DNA of 64,000 nt, from the NCBI RefSeq assembly GCF_019649055.1, contig NW_026570232.1, forward strand, positions 1,736,001 through 1,800,000. Direction: 5' to 3'. Of the stretch, positions 48,511 through 61,000 are shown in pieces. Source of the DNA: Paramacrobiotus metropolitanus (Eukaryota; Tardigrada; Eutardigrada; Parachela; Macrobiotidae). Below the pieces are notes generated by a model, which worked only from the letters and a program-made list of their open reading frames with translations, searched no databases and was not told the origin of the DNA. Position 1 is the first letter of the stretch; each line of letters opens with the position of its first letter. Made by a program: the position numbers and the translations under genes.

Positions 48511-51500
48511 ATGAGCGCCTCTGGTTATTCGCAGCTAACGTTGCCACAGGTGCCTCCTGGTTACGTTCTGCAGTTTGTGTCAGTGCAGGAGGGGAGCAAT
48601 AATCTCAGCGAATTCCTGCAGAGTTATCCTGCCGTCGCCAGCAGTAATCAAGTGGAGGACCAGGAAAGCCAGAGCAGTGAAATGAACGAGTTCTGTACGT
48701 GGTTGATCCCCTACTCAGTGAACGATGCTTTAGGCTTGAATGGTTTTGCTTTGACAGTCTGCACTACGTGCAACACGAATTCCGAAGAGCCGTGCTGGGA
48801 TCACGCGGATGCCGTCAAGGACCATGCAGTCGAGTTGGCTGTCATTACGCTGCCGGACTGTCTCTTCTTCGACCATAAACCGGGAATGCCCGGTAAGAGA
48901 ATACGTGGTTATATAATTATTACACAAATTTCTCCTGGTTAATAGCATGATGATTTGATTAACTGTAGCCTGTATTTGATGTTTACTGTGTGAAGAGTGT
49001 TTAGTGCAGTGTTTTCTGATGTTGCTGTTGTCTGCGTTGTCATTGTGGTTCGATTTGCTGTTTGCAGCGCTTGTTATTGTATCGGCAAGCATTGTATTAA
49101 GTATTAGTTTTTAATGATGAATTTTTCAAAATATTTAATATCACGCCACATTCATTTGGCAACGCAACCATGTTTTCATAAGTTTATAACAAAAACAAAT
49201 TTAATTTTTACGTTATTTGTTTTTCATTTAATTAATTTTTAATTATAAGCCGATGCAGATACTTCGGGAATTTTAAACCCATCCAGTTGCACTATCGTAA
49301 AAGTGAAAACCTCGTGACTTAAATTCTGAGTGCGGACGTTTTCAGGTTGGTAATCAACTAATCAAAAAGGCATGCTGTTTGAAAAGCTGACTAGTAAAAG
49401 AAACGATTTACTATTTTTCAGATAAAGGTGTCTTTGCACGGACAGCCATCGCGGCGCAGACCGTCTTCGGTCCGCTGATCGCCCCCATCCGCAAGACCTT
49501 CGTGGAGGACACCACGCTGGCGCTGCCCTTCTCCGACCTGGGCAAGAAGGACGCCGTCTACTTCGACCTGCGCTCCAGCCACACCTGCAACTGGATGAAG
49601 TTCGTCCGCTTCGCCGAGACGCGCGCGCAGCAGAACGTGGCCGTCTGCATCCGCGACACCGACATCTACTTTGTCACCATCCGCTTGGTCCCGCCCCGCG
49701 AGGAAATACGAGTGGCTTTTTCTGGCAAATATTCCGCCGTTCTGGACGAGGCGTTCCTGCAGGAGAGAGTGATGCCGTTTGAAGCAGGTATGATTTTGCT
49801 TTTAGTGGTCGTGGCTGGGTTTCGTTCGTTGGAACTTAGGAAGAATCAGTGCTTCGTGTTGTTGTGCACAGTGGGAGGCCACCAGATTGTGGCGGTGTTG
49901 GCCAGTGGATCCCAGGAGGCTGCGGCACCGGAACTACCCGTTCCTGTGCCAAATTCCCCGCAAAAACACCCAACACCACGGAAAAGTGCGCATGCTCCTC
50001 AGACGACCGAGGAGCCAACTTCGAAAAGAGGACAGACCAGTAAGTGATTGCTCTTCACGGTCATACCTCTGCAAATTATGCATTCCAAGTCACCTTATTA
50101 TTTTCAGTATGACAGTTTTTCTTCATGTTTGCCATAATTTTTTTCATCACTGGCGTCAGATGTACGCCAGTAATGAAAAACTTGTTTCGTTTCTTGGAAT
50201 TGAACGTACGCGATTGCTGTTTTATGCTGAATTTTTTGCGGCGAATATTCGTCGTGTTTATACTTCTGAAACAGAATCAGGGATCAGTTATAGCGCAAAA
50301 CATGATCTTAGTTTTGATTACGATTACGTTTTTGGATATGATCACTTTTGGTGTTAAAAAAGGGGTGCAAACGTATAAGTTAGGTGCATTTGAGATAAAT
50401 ATCTCTTTGATTTTTTTAGCTCCATCGCGGGCTTTTACGCGCCCCATGATCCCCGCAGCAAAAAAATCCGTTGTCCCTCCGTCTCGTTCTAGTGTAGTTC
50501 GCAAAAGTCAGACGCCATCCGAACCGATTCGTCTTCCGGTTAAACCCTCCAAGACCATGGAATCTGACCCATCAGCCGGCGCTGCGCCACAACCCACCGT
50601 GTCTCCGTTGAGCGTAACCAGCTACGGATTGCGGTCGAAACGCGCCAGCATCCCAGCGGAAGAATTTTTTTTGGATAGTCGCGGGAAACCCGTTGTGTTT
50701 AATGGATCGTATTCGGACACCGTGTCTCCTGCACCCTCTCCAGCGCAAGGATTACGCGAGAGGGCGTCCCGGAAGAGGAATAAGGTTGTGGTGGATGTGT
50801 CTGTCGATGAGCGCGATGAATCTATGGATATTGTTCCCATTACACCAAAGAGTAGAAACAATCCACCGCGGGTTTCGGAGAGGTCTCGAAGAGATGCGGG
50901 TGGGAAGCGAAGTAAAAGTGTTGCAGAGAGAACGGTTAATCTCTTTGGACATAATTTCGAGGATCATTCTGAAGATGACGCGGATTGGGCCATGACTGAC
51001 AGTAGCACTCGAAGTAAGTGAATAGAGAAACGTACACGGATGTTAGAGGAAAGAGCATTACATATTCTTTTTCAAACAAAGGCAACAGAGATGCACCAAA
51101 CATAGGGCTTGTGTCCTATTTTTTGTATTTTTGGGAATACTACTTGAAGTTAATGATAACAACAAAAACTGCTACCCTAGATGCTTAAGAGTTAAGATAA
51201 TACAGAACGTAACAGGACTGTTGTAATACAATTTAAAATACCCATAAGAAAAATTTAGCAACTGAACCGAACCATTAAAACGAAGCATTGTATGTTGAAA
51301 GTACTCTGTAGAGGATGTCACATTGTCTAGCGAAAGTATGAATTACGAACCACCAATCTGTCTCGTGACGTGTTGCTGAGAAAGATAGATAAAAATCGTT
51401 AGCAATATATCGGTGGACATATTTGAACACTAAATGAAATTGTTTTTGAAGGCCGTCGTTCTTCATTATCACGGAGCACCGGCCTTTCTTCGGACATTAG

Positions 51501-51774
51501 CAGTTCGGCCATAACCGAATCGGAGCGATCGTTTCCGGCTCAGAAGCGTTCTCCGGCAAAAACACATCGAAAAGCAGCCAGCACGCAGAATGGCTCCAGA
51601 ACGCCAACGAAAACAGTGGTCCGACATTCGCCGGAGATTGACAATGCAGTCTGTATTGAGAGCCGTGAAGGTAGCGAAGAAATCGAACAAGTGCCTGCGC
51701 CGAAAAAAGCGAAAGTCGTGCCTGTCCTGACGAATGTGAAGAGCGGAAAAAAAGCAGAAGTCCTGATGAAGTGA
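48511..51774 (+). CDS. PRDM9/PRDM11-type PR/SET protein A, without zinc fingers
   Basis: Six exons: 48511-48694, 48758-48892, 49422-49787, 49872-50039, 50420-51013 and 51452-51774, giving 589 residues with consistent phases. Exon 2 holds the zinc knuckle CTTCNTNSEEPCWDH (C-x2-C-x7-C-x2-H, the spacing found before the PRDM9 SET domain). Exon 3 is the PR/SET domain, from DKGVFARTAIAAQTVFGPL through CNWMKFVRFAETRAQQNVAV to EEIRVAFSGKYSAVL. In place of the WYG-type motif of active PRDM SET domains it has AFS, so methyltransferase activity is doubtful. The remaining 360 or so residues are Ser/Pro/Lys-rich with basic patches (RERASRKRNK, ERSRRDAGGKRSK) and an acidic DHSEDDADW, with no C2H2 finger. 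This architecture (knuckle plus PR domain, no finger array) resembles PRDM11. Introns 1 and 3 are in-frame and stop-free; see the findings. It is the first of four tandem paralogues. Confidence 0.88.
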
Positions 51775-52822
51775 TGACATGATTGAATTGTTCCTTCCAT
51801 TGGTGCTGGAGATTTCAGTACAAGTGAACGGTTATTGGTGATGGTCAGTAATCTGCTCAGTTTTAGCAATATTTTTGTATTCGCAAGGCTCTGTTTTATA
51901 ATCTCTTAAAATTCCTGCCGGAATCTTGTCCTTAAAATTTCTCTTTTATTCTTTGTGAGAATGAACTGCACGTTCTTATTTGGTACAGAATTAATGCTTA
52001 AGTAGTGGTATTTGTTTGTAAAGCGATTTCCGTCTCTGTCTGCAGTAACGTGGTTCACTTGGTGAAAGTTCCTTGAATATTTGCTCTTTGGTTGTGTTAC
52101 TGTGAGGAATAATTGGAGATGTGGAATGTGGAAACGTTGTCGACTTATCCGCGTGTCTCGTTTTTGATACTCGTACAGTAGTAACGCATCGAAAGCCATT
52201 ACGAAAATTCAAAGTTTGCACTCACTTTTTTTCGAACGGATGTAACGTTAGCAGCAAGCAGTAAGCGCTATACTGGATAGGTTAACAAAATTAATGCGAA
52301 CCGTTTAATACTTAACTGAACAACAAATGCGTATATAACAAATGAACTATGTAATAAAATAATTTTCCCTGTCAAAATTTCATACATTTTTGCACTTTAA
52401 CAGTTCAGTATAAGTACTTTAACAAAACTACTTCTTAATTCTTACAATTAAAGTACGCGTAAACGCCGTAAAGTACTACTGTAATCTAATCCAAAACTAT
52501 CCAATCTACCGGTACCTACGGGACGGGACGTACGGAGGTTGACTACGTAGTACGTACGGCGTCGTATGGTAATAAAAAAGGCACGCAGCACCTCAAAGAT
52601 GGCGCTCGGCACCGCACACGCGACGCCTACCCCTGCTGCAACGGTTCGTTACGCGAAGGTTCTTTTGATTTTCACATTTTTACTTTTCGGTGTTTAGAAT
52701 TTGGATGCAGCCGCAGGATGCGTAATTTTTGTTAGCCTTTCATCCTTTTCATTTTCGATTTCCAGTTTTTTCGTCTTTTAGTTTTGCAGTATAAGAAAAA
52801 CTGCAATAATACTTCTTCAAAA
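51775..52822. other. Intergenic DNA between PRDM genes A and B
   Basis: AT-rich, with no exon supported. The last 300 nt become more GC-rich, with gtacgtac-type motifs at about 52530-52560, and probably form the promoter and 5' UTR of gene B. An acceptor-like gttttgcag at 52781-52789 lies 34 nt before its ATG. Confidence 0.5.
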
Positions 52823-55800
52823 ATGCCGAAGATGAGCCTACGATCCAGCACGCGGGCAGCCGCCCGTGTTGCGCCGCCTGTTGCCGTAAGTGCAGCAGCG
52901 GCCGGATCTGCGCCTGTGGCTGTCATCATCGAACAGTCGCCACAATCCCCGCCGCCGTCGGCCGCCAACATCGCAGGAGATCCCGAACCTTCCCTGGGTC
53001 TGCCGCAGGATATCAGTGCTGCTGTACTGGAAGAGGCGTTCTGTACGTGGCAGGATGTCGTCTTCGTAGCTTAAGCCTGTTTTGATCTGCTGTGGTTTGA
53101 TGACTTTGATCAACAGGGTGCGATAAATGCGTAAAGTATCTGGATGAACCATGCTGGGAACACGCAGCTCCGCTCAAAGATCAGAATGTCGATCTGGCTA
53201 CGTCTACGCTTCCGGACTCGTTGGTTGTCGAGCAGCGCGAAGGCATGACAGGTATGAGAGAATGCATATTGTTTGTTTGAGTTTCCGTTTTGATCACGGC
53301 AGGTTTGTGATTCGTTTGACGTTTTGCGCTGATATCGTTGGCAGGAGTTATAAGATAGCCATTTAGACATGCCCAGTAAAAAAGTTATATTTTAAAAATA
53401 GAGGATTTTAAAATGAATAAACTGACAATAGAAAGAGCAGGAAATGAAGGGTTGATAGTGGACAGAGGACAGGCAAGAGGAGAGGTGTAGCCGGGCGTGG
53501 ATAGCTGGGGAGGGCGCCCCTGTGTTCGAGTAATTTTGGACTAGGGGTGTGTAGATGTCACTTCGGTATCCTGCTCGTCACGAATCACAAGCGAGTAGCG
53601 ACCGAATCTTCATTACATTGTTGGTCCATCCGATCGGCGATATTCTGCTCGGTTAAAAAATTGACTTTAAGAAGCGATTTCTTTCAAATTCTGTGAAATG
53701 TACTGTGGTAACTGGTAAGTAATTGAAAAGTTTTAGTGCGGTAACAGCTGCATCAGTGACAAAGCATACCGATGGCCGATGTTAGAAATAGTTAGTGTTT
53801 TTTCTCTGTGTAAGCGGGTAAGAATTAAGATTAATTTGTAAGAAATCGTCAGATTGCCTTGTAATTTTTGCAACGATAAGGCGATCAGTATACTGTACCT
53901 ATTAGTGCAGGAGTTCTTTTATGCGGTGTTCATCAAACCGTGCCTTGTATTTCCGGTGCTGCAGTTGCCGCTACTTGCGCAGTATTATGCGGCTGCGCGC
54001 TGGCTCGATCGTTGCTAATTTGCTATACTCTGGATTTCGGCCAATTTTCACCTGGTCATAAGACATAAAATGTGACTTTTTCCAGAGAAAGGCATATTTG
54101 CGACTTGTGATGTGCCGCGTCAGACCCTCTTCGGACCTCTGGAGGCGCCGATAGGGGATGAGCCAAGCTGTTTTGCGGTACCGGACGAGGAAAGCGGTGT
54201 CAAGTATTACCAGCTGTCATCCGACGAAGGCGTCAACTGGATGAAGTTTGTCCGCTTCGCAGAAGGGAAGCACGATCAGAATCTGAGTGTGTTTCTGCGC
54301 GGTGCACAGATCTTCTTCGTCAGCGTGAAAGACATCGCTGCGCAGGAGGAACTGCGGGTGTGGTATTCAAAAAAATACATGGATTCCGTTGGACATCTCT
54401 TAACCGCGTTGCCTCACACAGGTAAAATGGGTGTATTATAAAGATATTTCCGCTGTTTGGTTAGCATATGGGATCTCATTTTGCTTTTGAGCTTTGCAGT
54501 CTGAGTTTTGTTTTTTGCCTCATAAGTTTGGTTAGTCACTTTCAAGTTTAACCGATTGGCTTGGCTTTTTCTAGTACAAAATGGTCTGCCTTCTGAGACT
54601 GCGCACGATCCCTTGAGGAACATGGGTTTTAGTCAGGGAGAATTTTATTGGCGGCGTTCTGTCGCGTTGGTTGTGCATTAGGCATTTAGGCTGGCGCTTT
54701 ATACTGTAAATCACTAACGCGCGCATCAATAGTGGCAGTGGAGACATTGTCTTTACCTTACAATTTGCCAATTATTTTTGTCGTTGTTTACTCTAAAATG
54801 AAAACATTGCGAGATGTTATATGTGGAATATATATATATATTGCGAAATATCGGTTGTGGAACCATCATCGCATTGAGTATCCGCTTAGCTGCTGTATCT
54901 GATTTCAGTTGCGGTGGTGGAGGCAGACGATGATGTGACAATGGAGAGCACCGAGGAAGACGAAGTTAGCGAAGAAGAGACCATGGATGAAGAAGCTGTC
55001 CAGGAGCCTGAAGCGGAGGATGATAATGGATACGGAGAGCGTGTGACCAATACTGAAATGGTCACCGAATCCACCGACCCAGGTAACGGAGATATATCAT
55101 TATCACATGCATTTTTATGTATTCACAATTTCACATACGAGATTTTTTGAAATATTCTATCATGCAGTAGCAGCAAAACGATAGATTTGAGTCTGCTTAA
55201 TGTTGGTAACGTTGATATGCCATACACATTTAATAGCACCGATTATCGAGTAGTACTGCAGTATTTCGACATTTCTAACACAGTATTTTGGTTTTGACCT
55301 GTTTTGTCTTTCGATTGAATACGACGAAAAGTCGCATGTTTTGAACTGCAACCGCAGTTTTTTCTAAACCTGGTTCATGGTCAGGACTCCAAGAGTGTCG
55401 CTAGTGTTTTGAGCCATAATAAACTAAGTGCGTAAAGGAGAACCAAGCCTTTTAAAGGATGAATTCATTTAACGGACAATTTAAACAGTAATCCGCATAT
55501 GGCTTAGGTAAGTCATGACTCCAGGTAGCAATAATTCATCGCAGGTGCAGTTGTATATGCTAATCGAATTAACGGTTCATCATTTATGCCGTTTCTGTTT
55601 GCAGATTACATCTCTAAAAAACCACCGGTCATTATTCAGCGTATTATCCGCGCCAACCGTCCAAAATTTCCCTCCCGCTTAGCCACGGGCCCCTACACGC
55701 CCAAGATCGAGCGGGTGATCATGAAGAAAACCCCCCATCTCCTCCTGCAACTGAGTCCCATGCCGCCGCCCAAACCCCGCTCCAACGGCCGGCCCACGCG

Positions 55801-57055
55801 CCACCCCTACCCCTTCGGATGTGCGGACTGTGGACTGCACTTCCGACTGGACGAGCTCCTCCAGCTGCACTTAATGGCTCATGTCGCCGAGGAGGATCGC
55901 CTCGAGATGGATCAGTACCACTGTCCGCAGTGCGGTATCACCCGCAAGAATTTGACCAATATCATCAAACATGTCAAGTCGCATTCCCGAACGGCGGAGC
56001 AGCTGGAGTCGCGGAAGAAAGAATGCCCATATTGTGGTCGGGAGTTTGTTAATCTGCAAAAACATCTGGAGACTAACCATAAGGATAAGATTATCATCAC
56101 CGTGGAAGGCGATGAAGCGGATGAGTGCCGGTGTAAAGAGTGCGGCTTCCAGGCGCGGACAAAGCAAGCCATCACTAATCACCTTAAGGTTAGACGAATA
56201 GGTGTAAAACTAGTGGTGTAAAATGTTTGCATAATCGCTACTTCAATTAATTAATAAAGGCTAAAGTTGAATGAAGTTACCTAGAGCTAAAAGTGCGTTG
56301 ATTTGAAATAAGCGTTTATAAGTCTACCATTAAGCTTCATAGTTCATACCAAACTTACAATTTTCTGCAGATAATTGTTATACTTGCATGAGTATGTACT
56401 TGCATGTGCTGGTACCGGAATTGGTGGAATGGTCATAAAATATTTTACGGGTCGAAATTAAAGGTGAAGTGGTGTACCAGATGCTGGTCTTTGACAGAAA
56501 CATCTTGAGCCAGAAAAGAACATCCGTCGCTGTGTCATCTGCCAAGACACCTTTCCTTTCACCCCGGTCGGCGCCACCGACCTGCAGAAACATGTGGAGA
56601 CGCACATCGTTGATGACTTGTTCCCTTGTGCCGAATGCCCTAAAAGGTACACAACCTACCGCGGCCTAACCGACCATTTCGGCACTAACCATGATCCATC
56701 GCAAAAGTGCGCCTGCGAGATCTGCCAGCGCGAGTTCATGACCAGATGGCGGCTCAAGCGGCACATGCTATCGCATTCCAACATATTTAATTTTATGTGT
56801 GAGTTGTGTGGGAAGCAGTTCAAGAGTAAGGGGCAGCTGCAAAAACACAACAAGTACGTGCATATTGGCCTGAAACGGATCCGACCCAGTGAGAAGGGAC
56901 TGAAGAAAAATTACAAGGAGCGCTTACGGCAGGCCTATGATTATTCTCCCTTTAAATGCCATGAATGCAAACTGGGCTATCGGCAGCGCGGGATGCTGCT
57001 GAATCATGTCATGGCCAGACATCCAGAGACTTCACTGGATACTATACCGGCCTAA
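52823..57055 (+). CDS. PRDM9-type PR/SET protein B with nine C2H2 zinc fingers
   Basis: Exons 52823-53042, 53117-53251, 54086-54421, 54909-55082, 55605-56188 and 56498-57055 give 668 residues. The first exon is Ala/Pro-rich (ATG at 52823; the frame before it has no other ATG). Exon 2 is the knuckle CDKCVKYLDEPCWEH. Exon 3 is the PR/SET domain, from EKGIFATCDVPRQTLFGPL through VNWMKFVRFAEGKHDQNLSV to EELRVWYSKKY, which retains the WY pair. Exon 4 is strongly acidic (ESTEEDEVSEEETMDEEA). Exons 5 and 6 carry nine C2H2 fingers, among them GCADCGLHFRLDELLQLH, YHCPQCGITRKNLTN, CACEICQREFMTRWRLKRH, FMCELCGKQFKSKGQLQKH and FKCHECKLGYRQRGMLLNH. The fingers differ from each other, so this is not a minisatellite-like array. 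Probably a nuclear DNA-binding regulator; the targets are unknown. Confidence 0.9.
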
Positions 57056-57216
57056 GTTAACGGATCTTTTGTGTTTACCTTCTTTTTCATTGGATCTATT
57101 TAAACTTGGTAGCACATCCGCGTTACTTTTCCAAGTGGATTTGCTATGACAAAGAGGAAACGAACGCTCTTATTGTGCCAGTGGATCGCTAGATCCAGAA
57201 ATGATTAATTTAATAT

Positions 57217-57222
57217 AATAAA
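57217..57222 (+). promoter_or_regulatory. Candidate polyadenylation signal for PRDM gene B
   Basis: AATAAA about 160 nt beyond the gene B stop codon. Motif and position only. Confidence 0.55.
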
Positions 57223-57378
57223 GGTATATTTCTGGCAAAGCTATTAGTATATTAATATCAAAATTTCCCACAAATCGATCTTGCAAAAAGAAAATTAAAT
57301 TACGGAAATACAGTAAGTAACTGAAAAAGAAGTGCCTATAGCCCACTGCAACCATTTACTGAAATACTTTATGCCATA

Positions 57379-57420
57379 ATAATATTACTAAACTAATAAT
57401 ATTTAGTTTAGTAATATTAT
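57379..57420. repeat. Perfect AT-rich inverted repeat
   Basis: Arms of 17 bp, ataatattactaaacta (57379-57395) and its exact reverse complement (57404-57420), flank an 8-nt loop. It lies about 160 nt after the candidate poly(A) signal of gene B. Confidence 0.9.
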
Positions 57421-58025
57421 GTTTATACTTACTTATTTATGCCCTATTCTTATTTATCAAGAGCAGGCAACCGGATTAACGGGACAGTCGGGGACTTCAG
57501 CTGTTTAATGACTGTTACTGTAGCTAACATAAAAAAAGTTCTTCTTGCAAGAAAAGCGCGCGATATAAAGGAGAACTGCGAGTAATGCAGAGAAAATCAA
57601 GTATTTATTCCCTGATTTCCTGGGAAGTGGCCAACGGCTACAGTAGAGCGTTACTGTAGACTCGTAGAGTGTAGAGGGGACTAGAGGCTACTGTTAGTGA
57701 GTATTTGCTGTCATATAACGCGTTCCCGGTGGGTGGTGGCTGGCACTTGCGCCGCTTTACAGCGATGGATTACGGTGAAGGCTTGCTCTTTCTGCGCTTG
57801 TTTTTGACAAAATTATGACAGCATTCTTAAATTTTGATTTGTAGATTTTATCAGTGTGACAATATTTAGACATAGGATCATTTTTCATACCGCCAAAAAG
57901 TGACAATTTGCAGCTTGTCGAGCAGGCAAAGATGTCGTATCATCGCTAATGTGCAGTGGTACTCGGTTGGTTTTCTGACTCTTCGCTCAGAGCTTTTTCC
58001 ATTTGGCCAACCCTGGCGTGCAGTA

Positions 58026-61000
58026 ATGGAGAGTGAGAGTGGTTTTGAGTCTGCACTGCTGCCAGCAACTGAAGTTTCCTTGACGTTAGACGCGGACAGT
58101 GGTCTCGCTCCGGTGGACGATGGACAGTCAACGGCTGCTCTTTTGAATGAATTCCTGAAGGGATTTCCTCAGGTTGCGACTAACGAGCCAAATCTCCCGA
58201 AATCGGTCGAGAACGCATCGGCTGGCATCTGTACGTGAACCTGAGTCTGCATATTGTTGAGTCTGCGTTTGCTTGTGATTAAGGCGCTGTCAGAAACTTG
58301 TCAAAAGTGTTTGGTCACGACGATCAGCAGAGAATCGTGATTGTATCACGGTTGGTTATGATTTTGCTGTATAACAGGGTGCGATGGATGCGGTCGACTG
58401 GTTGAGGAGCCGTGTTGGGAGCATGCGTCAGCGGTGGAAGATGATGTGGTTGATTTGTCGACGGCCACATTGCCTCCGTGTTTGGTTATCATTAGGAAGG
58501 AAGACTCCCAAGGTTTGCCACGTTTGGGCTGTTTCTTATGTCCACGACAAAATTGATTTGATACCTGAGTTATTTTTGGAGTTTATTGTTTGAGTTGAGT
58601 TTATAATGGAGTTATTTTTTGAGGTTATAACTGACATAAAGTAATTGATTTTGAGGTCGCATTTTGGTGTGTACGAGAGAAATAGGGAAGCACGACGTTT
58701 GTAACAATTTTAGCAGTTTAGTTAACAGTTTTCCGTAACAGTTTTAAGATGAGTATACAGAAGAATGCAGCGCTTATTTGTTAGATGTCGTAGGTAAAGG
58801 GGATACCGATTCTGACTGGATGTAATTTACATCCATACTTTACATCATGTAAAGTATACCTTGCGGCTTGCAGTAATTGTTGTGATTCGCAGAAATCGGC
58901 GTGTTCGCCCGCGCTCCCATCGCCATGCAGTGCCGTTTCGGGCCGGTCGTGGCGCCCGTGAATAGTCATTTCAGCGAGGAGACCACACTGGCGCTGCCCT
59001 TTCCCGAGCTTGGGAAGAAGAACGCGGTGTACTTCGACATGGCGGACGACCGCAGGTGCAATTGGCTGAAGCACGTCCGCTTCACGCACAACGCCGCCGA
59101 GCAGAACCTGGCGGTGTATCTCTACCAGGGCGGCGTGTACTTCGTCTCTGTGAAAGCCGTGGCGGCCGGCTGCGAGCTGAAGGCGGCCTATTCGCCTCAG
59201 TATGCGGCGCTCTTGACCAAGAAATTCCTGGATGTCCGTGGATTTCACACTGGCCCGGACGCTGCAGGTATTGACGAAGTGATACACTTTTAATGGGCTT
59301 CATGTTTGATTTCGCCGGTTGGAAATAACTTCAGCTTGGCATTGTGCAAGTTAGAAATTCCGTTTTATTCTCGATAAAATTGGCTAGGAGGGTACATGTT
59401 TTAAAAACCGCTGTGAATTTCGTGTGCAAGAAAATGGTACTTGAATTTGCAGTAATCATGGGGTATGTACAAACAGCGCGGAATTTAGGTGCGAATGTAA
59501 TGTTTTCTGATGTTTTGCAGATCACAGACCCTCTGCAGCCCTTTCGAAGATTTTACCGGTTAATTATTATATGCAAAGTGAGGCAGGGAGAAGTCGTGCG
59601 AGTGTTGATCAAATGGAGGATGCCGATACTAGCCAGAAACCGGACAGTGGTAGGTCATCGGAGGTGTTTGGTTGCAAATTATGTAGTGCGACGATCATTT
59701 TTGGACTTTTCTTGTTGTGATTGGGGTGTATCTGTTGCGGATGATTGTTTTATTGTATTACCCTATATAATAATTTCATGACTTATGGACTCATTTATGG
59801 ACTATGGCGTAGTACTTGCTTGTCGATCGGCATTGAATACGATTACAGTGGTATGAGTACTGATCGATCGAAAATGTGAGGTGATACTTATTACAGAAAT
59901 AAGTGGCTTACAATTTACAACTAAATGAGTTTTAATTTCCATTTTCCTTGGATTCAGATGGAAAATTTCTGCGGTTAAAGTAAATTCTTTGTGTAACATA
60001 CTGTATAAGTGGCGATTAATGGAGGACTAAAAGAAGCTTTATAGAGCGGTAGCTAACAATCGGTGGGTGAACATTTTGCAGGAGAGAGCATGGAAGAAGC
60101 ACCAACTGGACGCTATTCTCTTCGCCGGCGGAAACCATCCCATCGAAGTAATTCGCCTGTTGGTAGAAGTGAGAAAGTGGTTAGCAGCGTCGTCGATGAT
60201 GAAAGGGAATCCGGAACCAAGGATCAGGAATCGCACCATGACGACGAAGCGCAGAAAGAGCCCGAATCTGAACCGGAATACACCCCCAAACCCACTGCCT
60301 CTGGCAGTCCAAAGAAACCGGGTCGAAAGCGGAACGCCTCCACCGGTCGTGTCGAGCACGTCAAAGTCAAGAAGACCGCCGCATTACTCCAGAACATCCC
60401 CAAAGCCCCGCAGCGCAAACCGCGAACGGCGAAACTGGATATGCCGTCGTTTTTGTTCAAATTCAAGCACTCCTGCAAAGAATGTGGACTGCACTTCCGC
60501 TCGGCGGAGTTGTTGCAGCTGCATAATCTTTTGCATCTTCCGGAAGAGCAGCGAGGCGGGGATGTGGAGCGCAAGTGTCCAAAGTGCGGGATTGTGCGGC
60601 GGAACGCGGAGATCATGGTCAAGCATGTCAGGCAGCACGCTCGCACCACTGACCAACTGGATCCCGAGCGGCAGAAGTGTCCGTTCTGTCACAAGTACTA
60701 CGTGCATTTGCGCAGCCATCTGGATCTCACACACCGTGAACAGTACCGGCAGGGACCGGATTTGGATGAAACGGGCTTGAAGTATCAGTGTGATGTGTGT
60801 CAGTTGAGATTTCGAACAATTCACGGCCTGAAGAGCCATTCGCAGGTAATTAAGTGGATAACGGTGAAGTGAATACGAAATTGAGCATTGGAAAGTTTGG
60901 AAGTTAACGGGCAGATTTGTTTAAAAAATATATAGTTTTGTTGATGTCTAGATTTTTATCTACTTGATACCTATCAATAGAAGTATCTCTGATGTGCGGA

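Larger units (their letters stand above)
57056..58025. other. Intergenic DNA between PRDM genes B and C
   Basis: Contains the B 3' UTR with AATAAA at 57217-57222, a perfect inverted repeat at 57379-57420 and the presumed promoter of C. No other exon is seen. Confidence 0.5.

Noticed and set aside
59344-59781. 145-codon plus-strand open frame within PRDM gene C
   Set aside because: It spans intron and exon 4 in a different frame from the one that joins exons 3 and 5.
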